From positions 157,001-221,000 of the forward strand of contig NC_083680.1 in NCBI RefSeq assembly GCF_030384665.1: a stretch of 64,000 nt of DNA, given 5' to 3'. Below are positions 9,093 through 17,929 of this stretch, one piece after another. The translations under genes were made by a program, and so were the position numbers. Source of the DNA: Lodderomyces elongisporus (taxonomy: Eukaryota; Ascomycota; Pichiomycetes; Serinales; Debaryomycetaceae). The stretch's first letter is position 1, and the number at the start of each line of letters is the position of its first letter. The notes below the pieces were generated by a model, which worked only from the letters and a program-made list of their open reading frames with translations, had not been told where the DNA came from and did not search any database.

Positions 9093-10205
9093 TTAAACTT
9101 GGACGTTTTCAGGACGCAACTTACGTACTTCCTTACCGACCTTCCAGATTTCCATATTACGGATAGTTTGCAATTCCTCTTCCAATCTGTCTCTGTAGTC
9201 AGCTTGTGAGTTAAAGTCAAGAGATCTCTTGGTCTCGGAACCATCCTTAACACTTTGGTACAAGTCTTCAAACACTGGTTTCAAAGCATCCTTGAATCTT
9301 GGGTACCAGTCCAAAGCACCTCTTCTAGCAGTGGTTGAGCAAGCATCGTACATGTAGTCCATACCGTATTTACCAATCAATGGGTACAATGATTGGGTAG
9401 CTTCTTCAACAGTCTCGTTGAAAGCTTCACTTGGGGTGTGACCATTCTCTCTAAGGACTTCGTATTGAGCCAAGAACATACCGTGGATACCACCCATAAG
9501 ACAACCTCTTTCACCGTACAAGTCAGAGTAGACTTCTCTTTCAAATGTAGTTTCGTAAACGTAACCTGAACCAACAGCAATGGCCAAAGCAACAGCCTTC
9601 TCTTCAGCCTTACCGGAAACGTCCTTCCAAACAGCGTATGATGAGTTGATACCTCTACCTTCCTTGAAAAGACTTCTCACGGTACGTCCACTACCTTTTG
9701 GAGCAACCAAAATTGTGTCAACATTGCTTGGTGGTTCAACCTTTGTGAGTTCGTGGAAGACTGGGGAGAAACCGTGACTGAAACAAAGGGTCTTACCTTC
9801 CAATCTGTCTTTGATTTGTGGCCATGTAGATGATTGAGCAGCATCTGACAACAAGTTGAGGACGTATGAGGAACGGTCAATAGCTTCGTTGATTGGGAAA
9901 AGGTTCTTACCTGGAACCCAACCATCTTCTTGAGCCAATTTCCATGACTCACCACCTTCTCTAACACCCACCAGCACATCTAAACCATTGTCTCTCAAGT
10001 TAAGACCTTGACCGTAACCTTGGGAACCGTAACCAATAACGGCGATTGGGCTACCGGAAAAGAATTCCTTCAATTTTTGAGCTGGGTAGTCAGATCTCTC
10101 GTGGACAACCTCGTTTGTACCAGCAAAGTTGATTGTACGCACGTATCTAACGGAACCAACAATTGGTTTAGCGGAAGCAAGAGCCTTAGCGTTGAATCTA
10201 AACAT
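9093..10205 (-). CDS. ILV5: ketol-acid reductoisomerase, mitochondrial
   Basis: A 370-residue enzyme of the isoleucine/valine pathway: it converts acetolactate or acetohydroxybutyrate to the dihydroxy acid with NADPH and Mg2+. It is nearly collinear with S. cerevisiae Ilv5: the NADPH loop GYGSQGYGQGLNLRDNG, NLLSDAAQS, APKGSGRTVRSLFKEGRG, the metal/catalytic segment YSDLYGERGCLMGG, then EEATQSLYPLIGKYGMDYMYD and the C-terminal MEIWKVGKEVRKLRPEN. The first about 25 residues (MFRFNAKALASAKPIV, basic, no acidic residues) look like a mitochondrial presequence. In yeast, Ilv5 also stabilises mtDNA nucleoids. Start is ATG 10205; upstream in-frame codons read through AT-rich leader. Codon use is strongly biased, as expected for an abundant enzyme. 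Confidence 0.97.
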   Translation of the reverse strand: MFRFNAKALASAKPIVGSVRYVRTINFAGTNEVVHERSDYPAQKLKEFFSGSPIAVIGYGSQGYGQGLNLRDNGLDVLVGVREGGESWKLAQEDGWVPGKNLFPINEAIDRSSYVLNLLSDAAQSSTWPQIKDRLEGKTLCFSHGFSPVFHELTKVEPPSNVDTILVAPKGSGRTVRSLFKEGRGINSSYAVWKDVSGKAEEKAVALAIAVGSGYVYETTFEREVYSDLYGERGCLMGGIHGMFLAQYEVLRENGHTPSEAFNETVEEATQSLYPLIGKYGMDYMYDACSTTARRGALDWYPRFKDALKPVFEDLYQSVKDGSETKRSLDFNSQADYRDRLEEELQTIRNMEIWKVGKEVRKLRPENVQV

Positions 10206-10481
10206 TTTTATTTGTTTTATTTCTAAATGGATGAATAGATAAATGTATTTGTTGGAGTAATGGAAGAAGGAAGAGGAAAAAGGAAAAAGGAAAAAGAGAG
10301 AAAAGAAAGCTTGTTGATTTGGTGAAAAATTCAACACGTTTTATAAAGTGGAGAGTGAGAGCGAAGAAAAGAGAAAAAAAAAAACTTTGTGGAAAATTTT
10401 TCAACACAATAAAGGAGGGGAGAGAGGCGGTAGTATAGCTCTCCTATACAGGCCCGGTGCGGCAGCGCGGTTGGACGGAAA

Positions 10482-10488
10482 TGACTCA
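10482..10488. promoter_or_regulatory. Gcn4-type site TGACTCA upstream of ILV5
   Basis: An exact TGACTCA heptamer lies 277 bp upstream of the ILV5 ATG. This is the consensus of the bZIP activator Gcn4, which controls amino-acid biosynthesis genes including ILV genes in yeasts. The motif is seen directly; binding is inferred. Confidence 0.65.
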
Positions 10489-10683
10489 ACGATAAGGGGC
10501 CATAAGCAATGTGGTACAAACATTGACAGTTTGCCCTGTAAAGGCGCTGAAACTGAGTTACTAGCTGATGAAATGAGTATGTATTTGCAACAGCCTTATT
10601 CCGGTTGGCTATACCGGCCTGTTTTTAATTTTGAGAATTTTCTTTTACATGTATTGCTCATACCTTGTGTAAATAACAAACAA

Positions 10684-10768
10684 ACAAACTGGCAAACTGA
10701 CAAACTGGCAAACTGACAAACTGGCAAATTGGCAAACTGGCAAACCGGCAAACCGGCCAGATGGCAAA
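10684..10768 (+). repeat. 8-bp tandem repeat array (AAACTGGC and variants)
   Basis: About ten copies of an 8-bp unit, AAACTGGC alternating with AAACTGAC, then AAATTGGC and AAACCGGC variants, running to 10768. The graded variants suggest growth by replication slippage. It sits about 480-560 bp upstream of ILV5 on the other strand from that gene's direction. Confidence 0.85.
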
Positions 10769-11216
10769 CAATTGAATATCAACAAAGTATTCATTATACT
10801 CCTAGCCCCCCAACCCATTGGTTCATTTCACCTGATTTCACCTGATTTTAACTCACCTATACTTGTTCTCTGCAAGTCGTCAACCATTCCATCATTTTCA
10901 CTTTTTTCTTTTCCATCTCTTCTCCTTTACCAAACATTTGCAAAGATGCCTTCACGTTAGTAATAGAAATTCTTCAAATGTGTGACTACTTCTAACCAAA
11001 ATTTAACTAAATTTGAGCATATGATGGTTGACGGAGGAAAAAGAGGTTTTTCATTTCTAACTGGCCATAACCATTCTTATGGGGGATGAAAGACAAATAG
11101 TTAGAAACAAAGTTTAGAAGCCGTTACATATACTTGAAATCTTTTAAAGTTGATTAGTTTGCAAATCATTGCTATACATCTGCTATATAAAAAAGGTTCA
11201 GTTACAATTTGAACAT

Positions 11217-11699
11217 CTATTTCTTCAACAATTGTTCAATCTTGGGAGCAATGTCAGCTGGTTTGGTTAATGAGCTGAACCTCTCTACAACATTTCCTTC
11301 TTGGTCAATCAAAAATTTCTCAAAATTCCACTTTATTCTACTCAATCCCAAAGCCTTTTTCTGCAGCTTCAAGTATTGGTAAACCTCACACGTATTGTCA
11401 CCATTGACATTCACTTTGGCCATAACTGGGAAAGTAACATTATATTTGGTGGAGCAAAACAGCGCAATCTCTTCAGCAGTGCCTGGCTCCTGGTTTCCAA
11501 ACTGATTACAAGGGAACCCCAAGAGTTGCACATTCTCCTTGGCAAACTTTTGGTTCAATTCCTCGAGACCAGCATATTGTGGAGTGAATCCACATTTACT
11601 AGCAACATTGATAATGAGCACGACTTTGCCTTTCAACTGCTCAAATGAGTATTCCTCACCATTAGGGAGCTTTGCCTTTAATTGATAAAACTTTGACAT
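11217..11699 (-). CDS. HYR1: glutathione peroxidase-like thiol peroxidase (Gpx3/Hyr1 type)
   Basis: A 160-residue peroxidase that reduces hydroperoxides with thioredoxin; in yeast Hyr1/Gpx3 also acts as the H2O2 sensor for Yap1. Peroxidatic Cys36 lies in NVASKCGFTPQY, Cys64 in GFPCNQFG and resolving Cys82 in ALFCS, exactly the positions in S. cerevisiae Hyr1; the IKWNFEKFLID segment is intact. Length matches the family (about 160 aa). Codon 112 (11366-11364) is CTG in YLK-CTG-Q, where Hyr1 has FLKSQ, so CTG most likely encodes Ser. Candida species often carry several tandem GPX copies; only one is present here. Gpx1/Gpx2 paralogues are alternatives for the exact name. Confidence 0.88.
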   Translation of the reverse strand: MSKFYQLKAKLPNGEEYSFEQLKGKVVLIINVASKCGFTPQYAGLEELNQKFAKENVQLLGFPCNQFGNQEPGTAEEIALFCSTKYNVTFPVMAKVNVNGDNTCEVYQYLKLQKKALGLSRIKWNFEKFLIDQEGNVVERFSSLTKPADIAPKIEQLLKK

Positions 11700-12177
11700 T
11701 GTAGCTTGCTAGAGAAGGGTTGTTTATTTTTTTTTATTTGAATTCTCAAGGTAGAGATTGCTTGATACTCTGGTAGTATTGGCTAAAAAGTTAAGGGCAA
11801 AGGCAAAAATAGAGTAAAGGGCAATGCCTCAATTGTTCTCAGCCCACAATTTTTTTTTTCTCCTCTTAATATGAAGTTCTTTTCTTTAAACAATTGCGTT
11901 CCGCCGCACATTTTAATTTGACTTTCTTTGGATTTACATTCTTTTGATTTTTTCCCCTTTGTTTATTTTTTCTTTGTTTTCTACTTTTCTCATTTGACGG
12001 GAAAATCATAGTCTAGTTAAATTATATAGAACTGTTTTCTTTTTATTTTCATTACGATATATACATATTTATACAGGCAAAAGAGCAAAGGAGCTTTTGT
12101 AAATAATAATAAAAATAAAATTTGGACAACCATAATAAAAGAGCTTCAATACATTGAAAACCTTCTCTTGTTGTCCA
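11700..12177. promoter_or_regulatory. peroxidase promoter and MSY1 3' region
   Basis: 478 bp between two minus-strand genes. AT-rich with poly-T and poly-A runs (for example 11726-11740, 11848-11860). No Yap1 site was clearly identified and no gene is seen. Confidence 0.35.
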
Positions 12178-13431
12178 CTATTCAAATGTCAACACATGAA
12201 ATTTAGATTTGCCAACCCTCACAATTACTTTACCATCCACTACAAACTCGTGTTGTGGCAGGATAAGCTCATCTTTCGAAATCCTTTCACCATTAACGGT
12301 TACTCCCTTTGCAGCAATTGTTCTATTGACTTCTCTTCTCAGCATATCGCTATTCCTTGCAATAATAGCACTGAGCATCTCTTCCTTGTTGCATCTGATC
12401 AAAATACCTGCTTTGTCAAAATCGTTGATGCTTACATTAGCTGGGAATCCATTCAAAAGTTTGTAAGCAGCGTCACAAGCGTCAGCCACATCTTCTCCAT
12501 GAATGATCCATGTCATGTATTTAGCAAGAAGCTTTTGCGACTCGGTCTCTGATTCTGGTATTTTCTCCTTTGCAACATTCAACAATGTGAAGAACCTTTG
12601 TACAATGTTGTCAGGAGTATTTATGAAAAACTGATACAACTGAAATGGTGCCGTCATATCTTTGTCCAAAAATACTGCATTTCCGGCTGATTTACCAAAC
12701 TTTTCACCACTTGGCGTAGTCAAAAGCGGGACGGTAACTCCGTAGCAGTTGTTTTTGCTGCCGAATTTTTTAATCATATCCAATCCAGCAGTGATGTTAC
12801 CCCACTGGTCAGCACCACCCAACTGCGCATTAACGCCATTCGTACTCAAGTGCAAGAAATCATAACTCTGCAATAACTGGTAAGCAAACTCTCCAAAATG
12901 AACGCCATCTCTATTTTTCACCGAGTCCCTTGCAAGCATCTCATTAACACGAACCTTGGGGCCAACATTTCTCAAAAAGTCAAGGAGCGTCACATCCTTG
13001 AGCCAGGAATAATTATTTACAATCTGAATCAAAGGTTTGTTGCCTCCATGAATGTCTTGGAATTTTTCAAAATTTGAGTAAAGTTTTTGAAGTTGCTCGG
13101 TGATTTTAACTTCATTGGCCCGTAATATGTCCTTATCTATCAATACTCTTGCACTTGTTTTCCCTGAAGGGTCGCCCACTAAACCAGTACCACCACCAAC
13201 CAAAACAGTGATTTGGTTAAAATAGGTGGCTGCAAGAAATACAAACAAATTACCCACATGAAGCGAAGATGCAGTAGGATCACAACCAACGTAAACGTGT
13301 AAGTTTTTTTCCTTGAGGACGTCATCACTAGTCACTGCTTCGATTAGACCTTTGCGCATCAACGTTTGCACACCGTTAGATGTGGTGGAGTTCCAACGTC
13401 GGAGCAGAGGATATTTGATTAAACGAAGCAT
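12178..13431 (-). CDS. MSY1: mitochondrial tyrosyl-tRNA synthetase
   Basis: A 417-residue class I aminoacyl-tRNA synthetase of bacterial type. Residues 1-20 form a basic, Ser/Thr-rich mitochondrial presequence. The HIGH-like signature is SLHVGNLF within YVGCDPTASSLHVGN, followed by the GGGTGLVGDPSGK loop. Tyrosine-binding segments include YQLLQSYDFLHL and QLGGADQWGNITAG, typical of TyrRS, and the KMSKS-like motif is GEKFGKSAG. The C-terminus (about 350-417) has the S4-like RNA-binding domain with GVTVNGERI. It charges mitochondrial tRNA-Tyr. It is somewhat shorter than yeast Msy1 (492 aa) but comparable to bacterial TyrRS. Start is ATG 13431. Confidence 0.93.
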   Translation of the reverse strand: MLRLIKYPLLRRWNSTTSNGVQTLMRKGLIEAVTSDDVLKEKNLHVYVGCDPTASSLHVGNLFVFLAATYFNQITVLVGGGTGLVGDPSGKTSARVLIDKDILRANEVKITEQLQKLYSNFEKFQDIHGGNKPLIQIVNNYSWLKDVTLLDFLRNVGPKVRVNEMLARDSVKNRDGVHFGEFAYQLLQSYDFLHLSTNGVNAQLGGADQWGNITAGLDMIKKFGSKNNCYGVTVPLLTTPSGEKFGKSAGNAVFLDKDMTAPFQLYQFFINTPDNIVQRFFTLLNVAKEKIPESETESQKLLAKYMTWIIHGEDVADACDAAYKLLNGFPANVSINDFDKAGILIRCNKEEMLSAIIARNSDMLRREVNRTIAAKGVTVNGERISKDELILPQHEFVVDGKVIVRVGKSKFHVLTFE

Positions 13432-13818
13432 TGCAGAAGGTTGTAAAAAAAAAAAAAAGAAGAAGAAGCAAGTATCAGTCTAAGTAATACCAGTGGTGGT
13501 GTTAATGGTGGTGTTAATGGTGGTGTTAGTGGTGGTGCTAAAGGTGAATATATCTGAGATGAAATGAGTAAATCACGTTGTATACTAATATTTGTAACTT
13601 CGAGAAAGAGAGATTATATTGGACTTGATGGAAGACACAGAAATTTTGCAACTTCAAGTAGAAAAAAAAACAAGTAAATGTGTATATATATATATAAAAT
13701 AAATGTATATTAAATAGAATTTTTTTAATAAGGAAAAAAAAATAAAAAAATTAGGCAGAATTTATAGACATGTAATATTAGATCCAAATTATTTTCCACG
13801 TTATATAGTGCAGCAAAT
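13432..13818. promoter_or_regulatory. divergent promoter MSY1 / DHR2
   Basis: 387 bp between two divergent start codons. It contains the 12-bp repeat array described separately, a (TA)n run near 13684-13696 and poly-A tracts. No gene is seen. Confidence 0.45.
13495..13542 (+). repeat. 12-bp tandem repeat, four copies (GGTGGTGTTAAT)
   Basis: Two identical 12-bp units (13495-13506, 13507-13518) then GGTGGTGTTAGT and GGTGGTGCTAAA. It lies 64 bp upstream of the MSY1 ATG, probably in its 5' leader or core promoter. Confidence 0.85.
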
Positions 13819-16218
13819 ATGGATCCCACCGCCTCGCATGAAGGATCAAAGAGAAGAAGAAGAAGAAGTAAGAAGAAGGTTGAAGAAGTTCAAGTTGAAG
13901 ATACTCGACAGAATAAAAAAATAAAATTTGATGAGGAGGAAAGTACGTCTGTAGGTGGTGATGACTTGTTGCAGAATGGGGAACAAGATAAAAAAGGCAA
14001 GGACAAACATGAACATCAACATGAACACGAAAATCAACATGAACACGAAAATCAACATGAACAAGTTCAACAAGAAGCTGTTAATATCCCTCAGAGAAAT
14101 AAAAAGGTATTTACAGATACCTTAGAGTCATCGTCAGAACTTGCACTACCATCAGATAATACCATTGTCAAAGGCAAAAAGAGGAAACTCATCAAATTTA
14201 CTGAACAACAACCGGACTCAGACTCTGAGAATGAAAATGACTACACTTTCCAACACAAATCGGACCTACTTAAGGTTAGACAGAAATTACCCATCTACCA
14301 GCACCAAGATCGGATAATAGAGACTATTCTTAATAATCAAGTGACTATAGTAATTGGTGAAACAGGTTCTGGTAAATCGACACAAATTCCGCAATTCCTC
14401 ATCCCCCATTCGAAATCAATTGCAGTAACGCAGCCTAGAAGAGTTGCTGCTGCATCTTTAGCGGCAAGAGTCAGTGACGAATATGGTTGTAAATTGGGCT
14501 CTGAGGTCGGTTACCAAGTGCGATTCACAAACAAGAGTTCCCATAAGACAAAATTAAAGTATCTTACTGACGGTATGTTATTAAGAGAAATCATGTTGGA
14601 TCGAGAGTTGAAAAAATACGATGTGGTTGTGTTGGATGAAGCGCACGAAAGAACCATCTTGACGGATTTGATTATGGGATTTCTAAAGTCATTAATCAAG
14701 GAAAGACCAGATTTAAAAGTGGTGGTAATGTCAGCCACATTGAATGCAGAATTGTTTAGTAAATTCTTTGCCGCCCCTATTCTTTACATTGAAGGTAAGA
14801 TGTACCCAGTTGCACAATTGTATGTTGAGGGAGATACAGAAGACATTGTTGATTGCATGATTCGATCTGTTATTAAAGTCAATTTGACAGAACCTGAAGG
14901 TGATGTACTTTGCTTCCTACCGGGCCAAGAAGAGATTGATAATTGTGTAAAGACATTAGAGGAACTTGCTCCTCAATTACCTCGAGAAGCGCCATTATTG
15001 GTGCCATTGCCACTTTATGCAGCACTATCTCCAAATCAACAACTGAAAGTCTTTGAAAGTTTGCCAAAGGGAAGAAGGAAAATCATTTTGGCAACGAATA
15101 TTGCCGAAACTTCGATTACTGTTCCTGGTGTCAAATTTGTTATTGATTCAGGATTAAGAAAAGTTAAGGTATGGAAACATAATTTGGGTCTCTCGACTTT
15201 ACTCACAACTCCAATTTCTCAAGCATCAGCGCGACAAAGAGCAGGAAGAGCAGGAAGAGAGTGTCCCGGTAAAGTATATCGGTTATATGGCGAAGATGAG
15301 TATCTAGAGTTGCCAAAACAACAGGAATCTGAAATCAAGAGAAATGACATTGTGTTGCCCATACTTACGCTAAAGAAATTAGGTGTGGATGATTTGCTCA
15401 ATTGGACATGGCTCGAAGACCCTGGCCAGGAAGCCATCTTGAGCGCTTTAAACACGCTATACACTTTAGGTGCTTTGAATGATGCAGGTAAGATTACCTC
15501 TTTGGGGGTTAAAATGAGTACCTTACCATTGCCACCACAGTTATCGGTGGTTTTAATAACTGCTGCGGAACTGGGATGTCTTTCAGCAGTGATTGATATT
15601 GTTTCATGCCTTTCGGTTGACAATTTAATTCTCAATGTTACTGGTGAAGCAAGAGACGAAATCAATTTCAAGAGGAGAGCCTATTGTCCAAAGGGATCTA
15701 CGCACGGAGACCTCATTTCATTGTACGAATTTTACCAATCTTATCAGTCTTTAGGAAAGGAATGGTGCGAGGAGCTCAAATTTAACTACAAAGGGTTCAA
15801 GAATGTAGACAAAGTGAAGAAGCAGTTGCAACAATACATGTCTGATATAGCCAAAATCGATTTGAAACAAGATTCAAAACTGGACGTTAACGTTGACTTT
15901 GACTTTGACTTTGATTCGGACTTGCAACATACCAAAAGCTTGGATATCCCACTTGTTCTCAAATCATTCCTCAAGGGTTATATTACAAACACTGCTGTTG
16001 GAATGCCAGATAGATCTTATAGGACGTTCAATAGTGGTCAACTAATCAGTATCCACCCTTCTTCAGTCTTATTCGGCAAACCTTTGGATGCAATCATGTA
16101 TATCGAATACGTATTCACCAGTAAAGGGTATGCGAGAAATTGTTCAGCAATCGAGCTTTCTTGGATACAGGAAGTTGCACCACACCTTATGGGTGGAAAA
16201 GTCAGCTTAAACGAATAA
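13819..16218 (+). CDS. DHR2: DEAH-box RNA helicase, probable Dhr2
   Basis: A 799-residue DEAH/RHA helicase. Walker A GETGSGKST starts at residue 180, DEAH is at 273-276, then MSATLN (about 304), the GQEEID segment, TNIAETSITVPG and QRAGRAGRECPGK (about 472). The winged-helix, ratchet and OB-like C-terminal regions follow, with the LPLPPQLSVVL segment. Compact size and a short lysine-rich N-terminus, without the S1 domain of Prp22, favour Dhr2, which acts in early cleavage of 18S pre-rRNA in the nucleolus. The N-terminus has a run of Arg/Lys and a His-Glu-Asn repeat from 18-bp units at about 14008-14066; an Asp-Phe repeat lies near residue 695. Prp43 is the main alternative but lacks this N-terminal basic tail. 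Confidence 0.8.
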   Translation: MDPTASHEGSKRRRRRSKKKVEEVQVEDTRQNKKIKFDEEESTSVGGDDLLQNGEQDKKGKDKHEHQHEHENQHEHENQHEQVQQEAVNIPQRNKKVFTDTLESSSELALPSDNTIVKGKKRKLIKFTEQQPDSDSENENDYTFQHKSDLLKVRQKLPIYQHQDRIIETILNNQVTIVIGETGSGKSTQIPQFLIPHSKSIAVTQPRRVAAASLAARVSDEYGCKLGSEVGYQVRFTNKSSHKTKLKYLTDGMLLREIMLDRELKKYDVVVLDEAHERTILTDLIMGFLKSLIKERPDLKVVVMSATLNAELFSKFFAAPILYIEGKMYPVAQLYVEGDTEDIVDCMIRSVIKVNLTEPEGDVLCFLPGQEEIDNCVKTLEELAPQLPREAPLLVPLPLYAALSPNQQLKVFESLPKGRRKIILATNIAETSITVPGVKFVIDSGLRKVKVWKHNLGLSTLLTTPISQASARQRAGRAGRECPGKVYRLYGEDEYLELPKQQESEIKRNDIVLPILTLKKLGVDDLLNWTWLEDPGQEAILSALNTLYTLGALNDAGKITSLGVKMSTLPLPPQLSVVLITAAELGCLSAVIDIVSCLSVDNLILNVTGEARDEINFKRRAYCPKGSTHGDLISLYEFYQSYQSLGKEWCEELKFNYKGFKNVDKVKKQLQQYMSDIAKIDLKQDSKLDVNVDFDFDFDSDLQHTKSLDIPLVLKSFLKGYITNTAVGMPDRSYRTFNSGQLISIHPSSVLFGKPLDAIMYIEYVFTSKGYARNCSAIELSWIQEVAPHLMGGKVSLNE

Positions 16219-16347
16219 TCTAGTTAAATAATATCTATATACTAGTGAATAAACTGTAATGAAACAAAACAAGAAAGAAAAATGGAGAAAATAAGAAAAA
16301 AAAATGGAAAAAAATGAGAAAAAAATGGAGAAAAAAAAAATACAAGT

Positions 16348-17409
16348 TTATTCAACAACACTGTTAACTGCCTCTATAACTTTATCAAAAATCTTGTCAT
16401 TACCAGCAATGACACCCTTTGAAGGAAGAAGTCTACCTTTTCCAAAGTCCAATGGTTGGCCAGTGATGTCACCCACTCTGCCACCAGCCTCATAAACTAA
16501 AACGTTTCCAGCAGCGTGGTCCCAGATTTTCTCTCTATATGTATCATTTATTGGGAGTCTCAAGTATATATCAGCTTGTCCACTGGCAAGCGCGCAATAT
16601 TTCACTTGCGAGTCCAAATTTATAGTTTGCTCTTGTACTGTATCTGGATTGAATCCAAGTGTTTCTTTAATCTTTGCCTGCGTCGAATGTGATGAGTGAC
16701 CCTTTTCAACACCTTCAACAACTTTTAATTCATCCGGTGTACTGTGCTGGGTCATTTGAATGCGTTCTTGTTTACTCAAAGGCTGGAATGAAATCTCGTC
16801 AAAGAGTGGCGAATAGTACGCACCAAGACCTTTGATTGCGGAGTATAATCCACCTACAATACCACTATGTTTTGTATTGGACTCAACTTTTTTTGCAAGG
16901 TTTGGACACCCAATAACACCCAAGACTACTTTCCCATCTTCAATCAATGCCAAACACACGGCAAACTGGTCACCTCTTAAGAAGCCTTTTGTTCCATCGA
17001 TTGGGTCCAATGCCCAAAATCTTCCCTTTGATCCACCTTGGGAGTTACCCAAATCAATGCTTTGAAACACAGATTGTTTATCTTTCAACTCTCCAAGAAC
17101 TTTTTGAAAGTCGCTTGTTTCCAGTTGTACTTTTTCAATCAAACTCAATACTTTGTTTGCCAATTCATCATTCTCTTGCAAATCTTGTGAATCCTCTTCT
17201 CCAACAATCTCGTCTGTTGGGAAATTGATCTTCAAAGCATGATTGATAATTGCCTGACTTGCAAAATCACCCACTGTGACTGGAGACTTGTCCTCTTTTG
17301 TAATTGTGCCTTCCTTTGAAATAGAATCACTCAATTGCTTTGTCAATATGGAAGCTCTTTTGACAGCTAAAGTGGCAACTTCCAACTCTTTTGCATAAGG
17401 ATGTGCCAT
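16348..17409 (-). CDS. MET22: 3'(2'),5'-bisphosphate nucleotidase (Hal2/Met22)
   Basis: A 353-residue Li+/Na+-sensitive, Mg2+-dependent phosphatase that converts 3'-phosphoadenosine 5'-phosphate to AMP, relieving inhibition of sulfate assimilation and of 5'-3' RNA decay. Inositol-monophosphatase-fold signatures are present: the GEEDSQ metal site, LDPIDGTKGFLRG (about residues 140-153) and YREKIWDHAAGNVLVYEAGG (about 288-307). It aligns throughout with Candida Hal2 proteins. I place the start at 17409 (MAHPYAKELEVATLAV), matching those proteins; an in-frame ATG at 17472 would add 21 residues with a hydrophobic segment (AFILLFTIVFAVLL) and two arginines, discussed as a finding. It converges with DHR2, 129 bp away. 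Confidence 0.95.
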   Translation of the reverse strand: MAHPYAKELEVATLAVKRASILTKQLSDSISKEGTITKEDKSPVTVGDFASQAIINHALKINFPTDEIVGEEDSQDLQENDELANKVLSLIEKVQLETSDFQKVLGELKDKQSVFQSIDLGNSQGGSKGRFWALDPIDGTKGFLRGDQFAVCLALIEDGKVVLGVIGCPNLAKKVESNTKHSGIVGGLYSAIKGLGAYYSPLFDEISFQPLSKQERIQMTQHSTPDELKVVEGVEKGHSSHSTQAKIKETLGFNPDTVQEQTINLDSQVKYCALASGQADIYLRLPINDTYREKIWDHAAGNVLVYEAGGRVGDITGQPLDFGKGRLLPSKGVIAGNDKIFDKVIEAVNSVVE

Positions 17410-17929
17410 GATGCTCAATCTTCGGAGTAGTACGGCAAACACGATGGTAAATAGTAAGATGAATGCCTTCATAAACAGAGCACAAAAGACATTTTTTCAT
17501 AAAAAAAAATAAAACATATTGGTGAAAAAAAAATAAAACATATAAAAGAATTGAGAGAACGGAAAAGAGAGAAAAGAGACAAAAGAAAAAAAGAGAAAGA
17601 AAGAAAGAAAGAAAGCTAGAGGCGAAATGTATGGAGCAATATGAACTCACGATTATGTAATGAGAGATCTGATAACAGTTCCAGCGTGCATCTTTAATAT
17701 CTTTGTTCTTGTTTTATTTTTACTTCTGTTTATTTGTTTGTTTTTTTTTTTTTTTTAATTTTGGACTTTTGTAGCAGCAACTTTTACCCGTTGTTTTAAA
17801 CATAGTCCCTTTTTTATTTATCAGAATACTCGTCATAGCTGGGTCTTTTGATTTTGTTTTTTGTTTTTTGTTTTTTATTTTTTTTTCCTTTTCTTTTGGC
17901 CCCAGGTCTCACATTTTTGCTTTAATACG
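17410..17929. promoter_or_regulatory. divergent promoter MET22 / RIM9-like
   Basis: 520 bp between divergent starts. It includes the possible N-terminal extension of MET22 (17410-17472), a TATAAAAG box at about 17540-17547 in forward orientation, a (GAAA)n-like tract near 17594-17616, and poly-T runs at 17738-17757. Otherwise no coding signal. Confidence 0.4.

Larger units (their letters stand above)
10206..11216. promoter_or_regulatory. ILV5 upstream region
   Basis: 1,011 bp between ILV5 and the peroxidase gene. It is notable for local GC-richness (about 10420-10500), a Gcn4 site, CCGG pairs (10601-10604 and 10614-10617, giving CGG-N9-CCG, the shape of a zinc-cluster factor site) and an 8-bp repeat array. 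A pyrimidine-rich stretch runs at about 10880-10930. These are what one would expect of an amino-acid-controlled promoter; the occupancy of the sites is inference. Confidence 0.5.

Noticed and set aside
10348..10716. 122-codon open frame upstream of ILV5
   Set aside because: It starts at GTG, has no natural composition, and covers the ILV5 promoter elements and the start of the 8-bp repeat.
10945..10960. ATGCCTTCACGTTAGT preceded by a pyrimidine-rich leader, resembling exon 1 plus 5' splice site of a small ribosomal-protein gene
   Set aside because: No plausible second exon or TACTAAC branch point follows before the peroxidase gene, and GTTAGT is not a preferred 5' site.
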